This document shows, in pieces, positions 13,682 through 19,027 of a stretch of DNA of 19,027 bases; position 1 is the stretch's first letter, and each line of letters begins with the position of its first letter. The stretch is from positions 1 to 19,027 of the forward strand of contig ONNL01000162.1 in the NCBI GenBank assembly GCA_900319195.1. Reading direction: 5' to 3'. Made by a program: the position numbers and the translations under genes. Origin of the DNA: an uncultured Ruminococcus sp. GTDB taxonomy: Bacteria; Bacillota; Clostridia; Oscillospirales; Ruminococcaceae. The notes beneath the pieces were generated by a model, which was not told where the DNA came from, made no database searches, and was given only the letters and a program-made list of their open reading frames with translations.

Positions 13682-14692
13682 ATGTCAAGGTCACTGTATA
13701 TCCCCGAGGGCTATAAGTCCTCACTGACACTGAGAGAGACTCAGCACGCTATAAAGTACGTCAAGGACGTATTCCAGCAGGCGCTCTCTTTCGCACTCAC
13801 TCTCGACCGTGTTACTGCTCCGCTCATCGTGCAGAAGGGCAGCGGTATCAACGACGACCTCAACGGTGTCGAGCGCAAGGTCGAGTTTGACATCAAGGAG
13901 ATAAACACCAACGCAGAGGTAGTGCAGTCGCTTGCAAAGTGGAAGAGAATGGCGCTCTACCGCTACGGCTATCAGACGGGCGAGGGCATTTATACGGATA
14001 TGAACGCTATCCGCCGCGACGACGACGCTGACAACACTCACTCGATATTCGTTGACCAGTGGGACTGGGAAAAGGTCATCACTCCCGAGCAGAGAAATGT
14101 GGAATTTCTCAAGGCTGCGGTAAGGTCGATAGTCAAGGCAGTCGTTTACACAAAGCGTAAGGTGAGACTGCGTTATCCTCAGCTCACAGGAAACATAAAT
14201 GACGAGGTATTCTTCATCACCTCACAGGAGCTCGAGGATATGTATCCCGACAAGACCCCGAAGGAGCGCGAGAAGCTCATAGCTAAGGAGCACGGCACGG
14301 TTTTCATCATGCAGATAGGCGGAGTCCTTGCGAGCGGACAGAAGCACGACGGACGCGCTCCTGACTATGATGACTGGTCGCTGAACGGCGATATTATGGT
14401 ATGGGACGAAGTCCTTGACAATGCGCTTGAGATATCGTCAATGGGAATCCGCGTGGATGCGGAGTCGCTGAAGAAGCAGCTTGCCGAGTGCGGAGCAGAG
14501 GACAGAATGCAGTATAAGTATCATAAGATGATAGCGGACGGCACACTGCCGCTGACAATGGGCGGAGGTATAGGACAGTCGAGACTGTGTATGCTTTTGC
14601 TGGAGAAGGCGCATATCGGAGAGGTACAGTCGTCGGTATGGTCGGACGAGGTAGTTGAGAAGTGTGCAGATAACGGAATAATATTGCTGTAA
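13682..14692 (+). CDS. asnA: Aspartate-ammonia ligase (asparagine synthetase A)
   Basis: A 336-aa ammonia-dependent asparagine synthetase (Asp + NH3 + ATP to Asn + AMP + PPi), length as in the family (about 330). It has the class II synthetase-like fold. Conserved family segments include VQKGSGINDDLNGVE near residue 53, the Lys/Arg-rich AKWKRMALYRYG, NTHSIFVDQWDWEKVI and the C-terminal GGGIGQSRLCMLLL. Start ATG 13682 follows GAAAGGAAAG. It is second in the T-box operon; the order asnS-asnA ties supply of asparagine and its charging to the same tRNA signal. A strong terminator follows. No oddities were seen, and function is inferred with high confidence from sequence similarity. Confidence 0.98.
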   Translation: MSRSLYIPEGYKSSLTLRETQHAIKYVKDVFQQALSFALTLDRVTAPLIVQKGSGINDDLNGVERKVEFDIKEINTNAEVVQSLAKWKRMALYRYGYQTGEGIYTDMNAIRRDDDADNTHSIFVDQWDWEKVITPEQRNVEFLKAAVRSIVKAVVYTKRKVRLRYPQLTGNINDEVFFITSQELEDMYPDKTPKEREKLIAKEHGTVFIMQIGGVLASGQKHDGRAPDYDDWSLNGDIMVWDEVLDNALEISSMGIRVDAESLKKQLAECGAEDRMQYKYHKMIADGTLPLTMGGGIGQSRLCMLLLEKAHIGEVQSSVWSDEVVEKCADNGIILL

Positions 14693-14696
14693 TGAG

Positions 14697-14725
14697 AAGC
14701 TGCGGTCAAAGCCGCAGCTTTTTTT
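14697..14725 (+). terminator. Intrinsic terminator of asnS-asnA operon
   Basis: AAGCTGCGG (14697-14705), a 6-nt loop and CCGCAGCTT (14712-14720) make a 9-bp GC-rich stem followed by a T-run through 14725. It begins 4 nt after the asnA stop codon. Confidence 0.93.
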
Positions 14726-14739
14726 GTATGGTGGTACTA

Positions 14740-14803
14740 ATTGACACAATAAGACTCGCCTTGCGCAGAACTTGCTGAACAAGGCGAGTTTGATTGTGTC
14801 GAT
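14740..14803. repeat. Long imperfect hairpin element C between convergent genes
   Basis: GACACAAT (14743-14750) pairs with ATTGTGTC (14793-14800), and ACTCGCCTTG (14754-14763) with CAAGGCGAGT (14780-14789). Only about one mismatch interrupts the arms, and AT pairs extend the outer end. The loop is 16 nt. No T-run follows in either direction, and each flanking gene already has its own terminator, so it is better explained as a small repeat element or structured RNA than as a terminator. Confidence 0.65.
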
Positions 14804-14821
14804 CAGTGTGGATCTCTTCAT

Positions 14822-14850
14822 AAAAATAGTGCAGCCAAAAGGCTGCACTA
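14822..14850 (-). terminator. Intrinsic terminator of the Spo0A-like gene
   Basis: On the minus strand, TAGTGCAGCC (complement of 14841-14850), a 4-nt loop and GGCTGCACTA (complement of 14827-14836) form a perfect 10-bp stem followed by TTTTT. It lies 3 nt past the stop codon of the gene at 14853-15251. Confidence 0.92.
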
Positions 14851-14852
14851 TA

Positions 14853-15251
14853 CTACATTGTGATCTGCCCATGCTTTATACGCAAGCGCATTCTATCCGC
14901 CGCAAGCGCGATGAACTCCGAATTCGTCGGGTGGAGCTCACGATTATAATAATTACAGTTGAAAAACTTCGTGACCTCGTCGATCTCCGCCCGTATCCAT
15001 GCGGATTCTATCGCATGACGTATACCACGCTCAACTCTTGATGATGTCGTGCCGTACTTCTCCGCGACATCTGGATATAGCCTTTTCGTCATCGAATCCA
15101 GAAGCCGCTCATCGTTCACTGTGTCAATAACGGCTGTCCTCAGATAACGATAGCCATTGATGTGCGCAGGTATCCCGAGTCTCAGAAGCATTTCTGTGAC
15201 GGCGGTTTCGAGGTCGTTTTCTGCATTCGGTTTTTGAGTTTCATTTTCCAT
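14853..15251 (-). CDS. Stand-alone Spo0A C-terminal DNA-binding domain protein (no receiver)
   Basis: A 132-aa protein that consists almost entirely of the Spo0A C-terminal effector domain. Hallmarks align closely with Bacillus and Clostridium Spo0A: LGIPAHINGYRYLR (25-38), LYPDVAEKYGTT (58-69), the recognition-helix region SSRVERGIRHAIESAW (70-85) and HPTNSEFIALAAD (107-119). Full Spo0A (about 260-270 aa) has an N-terminal phosphoacceptor receiver; here only about 13 polar residues precede the domain. The gene is not simply truncated at its 5' end: it has its own AAGGAG site (complement of 15262-15267), a TTGAAA/TATAAT promoter and a terminator. It probably binds 0A-type boxes without phosphorelay control and could autoregulate. 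It is divergent from the tepA-ftsK unit. Its role (sporulation relic, general regulator) is unknown. Confidence 0.92.
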   Translation of the reverse strand: MENETQKPNAENDLETAVTEMLLRLGIPAHINGYRYLRTAVIDTVNDERLLDSMTKRLYPDVAEKYGTTSSRVERGIRHAIESAWIRAEIDEVTKFFNCNYYNRELHPTNSEFIALAADRMRLRIKHGQITM

Positions 15252-15304
15252 TTTTTTGTGTCTCCTTTGTGTGTTTTTACTGGCAATGGATAATTGCCTA
15301 AAAA

Positions 15305-15333
15305 ATTATACAGGAATTGCAACTCGTTTTCAA
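15305..15333 (-). promoter_or_regulatory. Promoter of the Spo0A-like gene
   Basis: On the minus strand, TTGAAA (complement of 15328-15333), a 17-nt spacer and TATAAT (complement of 15305-15310). The start is predicted near 15298, about 47 nt ahead of the start codon. Confidence 0.82.
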
Positions 15334-15343
15334 CAGATATTTT

Positions 15344-15360
15344 TGTCGGATTTTGTCAAT
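15344..15360 (+). promoter_or_regulatory. Tandem 0A-like boxes, pair 1
   Basis: TGTCGGA (15344-15350), TTT, TGTCAAT (15354-15360). The spacing is 7-3-7, like tandem 0A boxes (consensus TGTCGAA) known for Spo0A dimers. The pair lies about 10 bp upstream of the -35 element of the Spo0A-like gene. Confidence 0.5.
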
Positions 15361-15392
15361 ATCTGCGAATTGTCACTCAGTGCATCGAATCA

Positions 15393-15409
15393 TGTCGGCA
15401 TATGTCGGA
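15393..15409 (+). promoter_or_regulatory. Tandem 0A-like boxes, pair 2
   Basis: TGTCGGC (15393-15399), ATA, TGTCGGA (15403-15409), again exactly 7-3-7. The pair lies about 43 bp upstream of the -35 element of the tepA-like gene. A lone TGTCACT occurs between the pairs at 15371. Confidence 0.5.
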
Positions 15410-15451
15410 TAACAGGGCGATTTTTATTTGCAACATATGTTCTCTCGACTC

Positions 15452-15480
15452 TTGACTTTGCTCCCGAAATGTATTATAAT
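15452..15480 (+). promoter_or_regulatory. Promoter of the tepA-ftsK operon
   Basis: TTGACT (15452-15457), a 17-nt spacer and TATAAT (15475-15480). The start is predicted near 15487, about 50 nt before the start codon at 15537. Confidence 0.85.
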
Positions 15481-15536
15481 AAAAAATGTATACGCTTCCG
15501 CCGCCTGCACATAATAGGTAAAAGGAAGTGTATGAA

Positions 15537-16208
15537 ATGAACATTGACGAAACGGCTGAAATAACCGCGGATAACGGCGACACAGCGATGAAAAGTCCTA
15601 AGCACCTTATCCACTGTCTGAACATTATCGGACAGATAGAGGGTCACTATGTCCTGCCCGAACAGGACAAGTCCACAAAATACGAGCACATTATCCCTGC
15701 ACTCGTTGCGATAGAGCAGGACAGGAGCGTTGAGGGACTGCTGATAATCCTCAACACTGTCGGCGGAGATGTCGAGGCAGGACTTGCGATAGCGGAGCTT
15801 ATCTCGGGAATGAAAACTCCCACGGTCTCACTCGTTATCGGAGGCGGTCACTCGATAGGAGTGCCGCTTGCAGTGAGCGCGAAATACTCGTTTATTGCTC
15901 CGACGGCTTCAATGACGGTGCACCCTGTCCGCATGAACGGGACAGTGCTCGGAGTTCCGCAGACGCTCTCCTACTTTGAAAAGATGCAGGAGAGGATAGT
16001 GCAGTTCATAACGAAAAACAGCCGTATCGGCGCTGAGACGGTACGTGGTCTCATGATGAATACAGACGAGCTTGTGCTCGACGTGGGGAGCCTTGTCAGT
16101 GGTCAGCAGGCTGTTGAGCTCGGACTTATCGACGAGCTGGGCGGTCTAAGTGACGCTCTCGAAAAGCTCTATGATATGATAGAAAATACAGAAAAAAGAT
16201 ATATGTAG
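15537..16208 (+). CDS. tepA: ClpP-fold serine protease, TepA-like
   Basis: A 223-aa member of the ClpP/crotonase superfamily that resembles Bacillus TepA (YmfB), a cytoplasmic ClpP-like protease. It lacks the ClpP propeptide pattern. A QIEGHYVLP segment is followed by a strand-turn NTVGGDVEAGLAIAE, then the nucleophile region GGGHSIGVPLAVSA (S106), and ASMTVHPVRMNG with the catalytic His (H129). The Ser-to-His spacing of 23 is close to that of ClpP. A C-terminal SGQQAVELGLIDELGG helix is typical of the fold. I chose ATG 15537, because AAGGAAG (15522-15528) is 8 nt upstream; an in-frame GTG at 15528 overlaps that ribosome site. It is followed after 18 nt by ftsK/spoIIIE, the same neighbour as in Bacillus, which supports the TepA identity. 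The substrate is unknown. Confidence 0.9.
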   Translation: MNIDETAEITADNGDTAMKSPKHLIHCLNIIGQIEGHYVLPEQDKSTKYEHIIPALVAIEQDRSVEGLLIILNTVGGDVEAGLAIAELISGMKTPTVSLVIGGGHSIGVPLAVSAKYSFIAPTASMTVHPVRMNGTVLGVPQTLSYFEKMQERIVQFITKNSRIGAETVRGLMMNTDELVLDVGSLVSGQQAVELGLIDELGGLSDALEKLYDMIENTEKRYM

Positions 16209-16226
16209 ACAGTTTTGGAGGAAATT

Positions 16227-18815
16227 ATGGCAGAGACAACAAAAAAGAAAAGCTCCGCAAATAAAAATACAGCGCGGAGCAATACCACAGCTTCTGCGCG
16301 GAAGACTGCTGCGGAGAAGCCTGCGGAAAAGAAAAAAAGCGGCAGCAATACAGCTATCCCCGTGAATGACGATAATCAGTTCTGGTCGGTGATACTGTTT
16401 GCCCTCGGGATACTCGCCGCGCTCATGACGTTCATAAAGGGGACGGCAGGCTGGCGCGGCATACATAACTTCATGCTCGGAATGTTCGGTGCGGCAGTTT
16501 TCTTCGTACCCGTTATCCTCATCTATACAGCCGTGCTCATAGGCATGGAAAAGAGCCAGAAGTGCGTCGCGGGACGTGCAGGCTGGGGAGTCGCTATGGC
16601 ATTCCTCGCAAGTGCGGCGCTCCAGATATTCATTGTCGGAGAAATGCCGGGACATTCGTTTGCTACCCTGATAAGCGAGCTGTACAAGCAGGGACGCGAG
16701 CTGAAGGGCGGCGGAGTTGCGGCACTCATTATCGCAGGACCGCTCATAAAGGCATTCGGAGGGCTCGGCTCAAGGATAATAACCGTTATCCTCTTCTTCG
16801 TGTTCGGACTTCTCCTCTCGGGAAAGGGACTTATCGAGTTTTTGAAAGTGCTTGCGAGACCCTTCATTTTCATCGGCAACTGCTTTCAGGGACTTCACAG
16901 CGTATTCGTCGGCGGAGAGTTCAGTGACGCATTTGAGGATGATGACGACGATATAGACGACGAGCAGGACAAGCGCAACTTTGAGGCGGATATAGAGGCT
17001 CTGGAGCTTATCGAAAGCAACAAGAAGCACAAGAAGATAGAGATAATCACCGACCCCGAGCCGCCTGCCGACCACACTCCGACGGATTTCCTGATGGATA
17101 TCCCGCTTCCCGATGAGGCGATCCATGACAGTGCGGCAGTGCTTGCGGAGGAGGTCATTCCCGACGCTCCCGTGAAGCCTGCGAAGTCCGAGAGACATAC
17201 AAAGAAGAACAGCGGCAGTGCTCCCGACGAGGACCTCGAACAACTCATAAGCAAGGCAAATGACCGCAAGGAGAGCCTGAGAAATGAGGAGGTGCTCTCA
17301 CCGCTCGAGGACGCTCCCGAGGAGGAGCAGGTTCAGTACATAATGCCGCCGATAGACTTGCTCTCAGTTCCCGAGATACGCAGCAATTCGGCAGAAGCGG
17401 CTGCCGAGATGCGTGAGAAGGCGGACGTTATCGTGAACACGCTCCGCAGCTTCGGCGTTGAGGTCAAGATAAAGGATATCTTCCGCGGACCTGCTATCAC
17501 GAGATACGAGATACAGCCCGGTGTGGGCGTTAAAATTTCAAAGATAAAGAGCCTTGAGGACGACATAGCCCTCAGTCTTGCGGCACAGGGCGTGCGAATC
17601 GAAGCTCCCGTGCCGGGAAAGGCGGCTGTCGGTATCGAGATACCAAACAGCTGCAAGGACATGGTAACTCTGCGCGAGATACTCGGCTCGCCCGAATTCA
17701 GAAACTCCAAGAGCAAGCTCTCGTTTGCGCTCGGCAAGGACATCACGGGCAACAACATAGTCGGTGACATTGCAAAGATGCCGCACGTTATCATCGCAGG
17801 TACGACAGGCTCGGGTAAATCGGTCTGCACGCGCTCGATAATCATGAGCATACTCTACAACTGCACTCCCGACGAGGTAAAACTCATACTCATCGACCCG
17901 AAGATAGTTGAATTCAAAATATTCGAGGGCATTCCTCAGCTTCTCATTCCTATCGTCACCGACAGCAAAAAGGCGGCAGGAGCACTCAACTGGGCGGTGC
18001 AGGAGATGATGAGGAGATACAAGACCTTTGCGGACGCAGGCGCCAACGACCTCAAATCGTACAATCAGCTTGCGGAGGCGTCTGAGGACATGAAGTTCAT
18101 GCCGCAGATAGTCGTTTTCATCGACGAGCTTGCTGATATGATGCTCGTTGCAGGCAAGGAAGTCGAGGACTCGATATGCCGCCTTGCTCAGATGGGACGT
18201 GCCGCAGGAATGCACCTCGTTGTCGCTACGCAGAGACCTACAACGGACGTTATCACGGGACTTATCAAGGCGAATATCCCGAGCCGTATCGCGCTCTCGG
18301 TAAAATCGCAGATAGACTCGCGTACCATTATAGATATGGCAGGAGCGGATAAGCTCCTCGGCAACGGCGATATGCTGTATATGCCCATAGGCTCGACGAA
18401 GCCTGTGCGTGTGCAGGGCTGCTTTGCCTCAAACAAGGACATCAATACCACGCTCGATTTCATCAAGGAGCAGGTATCGAGCGAATACGACCAGAGCATA
18501 ATCGAGGCTGTTGACAGCTATACTCCTGCCGAAAAGGGCAGCGGCGACGACAGCTCCTCCGATTCGGGAATGGCGACAGGCTCCGACGAGGACTACGTTG
18601 AGAGAGCAATAGAGGTCGCAGTCATGAACGGACAGCTCTCAACGTCCATGCTCCAGCGCAAGCTCAAGCTCGGCTATGCAAGGGCGGCGCGTATCATGGA
18701 CGAGCTCGAGGAAATGGGCGTTATTGGTGAGAGCGAGGGCGCAAAGCCGAGGCGTGTGCTGATGTCGAAAATGCAGTACGACGAGCGCAGGCTCAGAATG
18801 CAGAACAGGGAATGA
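16227..18815 (+). CDS. ftsK: DNA translocase FtsK/SpoIIIE
   Basis: An 862-aa membrane-anchored DNA pump that clears chromosomes from the division (or sporulation) septum. A Lys/Ala/Ser-rich cytoplasmic N-terminus (1-45) precedes four or more transmembrane segments (about 50-210), then an acidic, charged linker (about 230-375). The motor follows, with the alpha domain (about 385-480), the beta RecA-like domain with Walker A GTTGSGKS (525-532) and Walker B VVFIDELAD (D633), and the MGRAAGMHLVVATQRPTTDVITG region. A C-terminal winged-helix gamma domain (about 790-852) has QLSTSMLQRKLKLGYARAARIMDELE, which reads orienting DNA sequences (KOPS/SRS type). ATG 16227 has GGAGG 5 nt before; an in-frame TTG at 16215 lacks a site. 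It is co-transcribed with the TepA-like gene. Sequence alone cannot tell an FtsK from a SpoIIIE role. Confidence 0.97.
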   Translation: MAETTKKKSSANKNTARSNTTASARKTAAEKPAEKKKSGSNTAIPVNDDNQFWSVILFALGILAALMTFIKGTAGWRGIHNFMLGMFGAAVFFVPVILIYTAVLIGMEKSQKCVAGRAGWGVAMAFLASAALQIFIVGEMPGHSFATLISELYKQGRELKGGGVAALIIAGPLIKAFGGLGSRIITVILFFVFGLLLSGKGLIEFLKVLARPFIFIGNCFQGLHSVFVGGEFSDAFEDDDDDIDDEQDKRNFEADIEALELIESNKKHKKIEIITDPEPPADHTPTDFLMDIPLPDEAIHDSAAVLAEEVIPDAPVKPAKSERHTKKNSGSAPDEDLEQLISKANDRKESLRNEEVLSPLEDAPEEEQVQYIMPPIDLLSVPEIRSNSAEAAAEMREKADVIVNTLRSFGVEVKIKDIFRGPAITRYEIQPGVGVKISKIKSLEDDIALSLAAQGVRIEAPVPGKAAVGIEIPNSCKDMVTLREILGSPEFRNSKSKLSFALGKDITGNNIVGDIAKMPHVIIAGTTGSGKSVCTRSIIMSILYNCTPDEVKLILIDPKIVEFKIFEGIPQLLIPIVTDSKKAAGALNWAVQEMMRRYKTFADAGANDLKSYNQLAEASEDMKFMPQIVVFIDELADMMLVAGKEVEDSICRLAQMGRAAGMHLVVATQRPTTDVITGLIKANIPSRIALSVKSQIDSRTIIDMAGADKLLGNGDMLYMPIGSTKPVRVQGCFASNKDINTTLDFIKEQVSSEYDQSIIEAVDSYTPAEKGSGDDSSSDSGMATGSDEDYVERAIEVAVMNGQLSTSMLQRKLKLGYARAARIMDELEEMGVIGESEGAKPRRVLMSKMQYDERRLRMQNRE

Positions 18816-18819
18816 TACT

Positions 18820-19027
18820 ATGGCGAGGAAAAAGCAGCAGATGAATCCCGTAAAGCTCACGGCGGAGCAGAAGAGGCTTTTGAAGGATGCTGAAAAGACC
18901 TATAAGCGCTCGGATAAGAGCACGAGGTATATCATGCTCTGGCTCGTTATCGTCGCTCTCATTGCGGGGCTCGTCTGGAACTTTGCCGAGAGAAAGCGCT
19001 CGGTGCTCTATGCTGACGACAGGATAG
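18820..19027 (+). CDS. Small single-pass membrane protein, 3' end outside window
   Basis: The first 69 codons of an unrecognised gene that runs off the window end. It has a strongly basic N-terminal part (MARKKQQMNPVKLTAEQKR, with more lysines and arginines to residue 36), one hydrophobic segment (about residues 38-54, IMLWLVIVALIAGLVW), then a basic stretch and an acidic YADDRI. The topology expected is an inside N-terminus with the rest outside, or a signal-anchor. The start is 4 nt after the ftsK stop codon, with AGGG (18807-18810) as a weak ribosome site, so it is translationally close to ftsK and probably in the same operon. I cannot assign a function. Confidence 0.65.
   Translation, partial: MARKKQQMNPVKLTAEQKRLLKDAEKTYKRSDKSTRYIMLWLVIVALIAGLVWNFAERKRSVLYADDRI

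Noticed and set aside
15256..15540. 94-codon plus-strand frame in the divergent promoter region
   Set aside because: It crosses both promoters and the 0A-like boxes and lacks a ribosome site; the region is better explained as regulatory DNA.
16146..18215. Several minus-strand frames opposite ftsK (for example 17538-18215)
   Set aside because: All are antisense to conserved FtsK domains and show low-complexity or unrecognisable translations.
1..19027. CRISPR arrays, phage modules, tRNA or rRNA genes
   Set aside because: No regularly spaced direct repeats, phage structural genes, tRNA cloverleaf or rRNA sequence was seen on either strand.

Overview
The window looks like a chromosomal segment from a cellulolytic Ruminococcus (Oscillospiraceae, Firmicutes). 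The main evidence is a secreted SGNH/GDSL esterase with a C-terminal type-I dockerin of ruminococcal style. Supporting evidence is low-GC-Gram-positive regulation throughout: consensus sigma-A promoters with 17-nt spacers, a CIRCE operator, a T-box riboswitch and a Spo0A-type DNA-binding protein. Species cannot be fixed from the sequence alone; R. flavefaciens/R. champanellensis-like is the best guess.

Layout. 1-1199 (minus): the 5' part of gdhA (glutamate dehydrogenase) with its promoter, and a small membrane protein with a SHOCT domain and its terminator. 1400-3446 (plus): htpG (Hsp90) behind a perfect CIRCE operator that overlaps the transcription start, then a terminator. 3484-6437 (plus): a tight operon of a dockerin-bearing SGNH esterase, a short divergent peptide deformylase-like protein and an ion-transporter-superfamily permease. 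6619-9031 (plus): an MBOAT O-acyltransferase plus a membrane-anchored SGNH protein, a probable surface-glycan acetylation pair. 9032-9453: no convincing gene, but two strong hairpin elements in tandem. 9454-11266: a PAS-GGDEF-EAL protein with a degenerate GGDEF and an intact EAL. 11303-11975: a zinc-ribbon remnant divergent from an XRE regulator. 11911-14725: an asparagine operon, with a consensus promoter inside the end of the XRE gene, an Asn-specific T-box (specifier AAC), asnS, asnA and a terminator. 14740-14850: a long hairpin and a terminator between convergent genes. 14853-15251 (minus): a stand-alone Spo0A C-terminal domain without a receiver. 15252-15536: a divergent promoter region with two tandem pairs of 0A-like boxes. 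15537-18815 (plus): a TepA-like ClpP-fold protease and FtsK/SpoIIIE, then a small membrane protein cut off by the window end.

How the parts relate. The asparagine operon is self-consistent: uncharged tRNA-Asn should relieve termination and raise both Asn synthesis (AsnA) and Asn-tRNA charging (AsnS). TepA next to SpoIIIE is the Bacillus order. The Spo0A-like protein, divergent from tepA across a region of TGTCG-type direct repeats with exact 7-3-7 spacing, is the most intriguing part. It may be a phosphorylation-independent, autoregulated descendant of Spo0A controlling the flanking protease/DNA-translocase unit. No CRISPR, prophage, tRNA, rRNA or transposase gene was seen.
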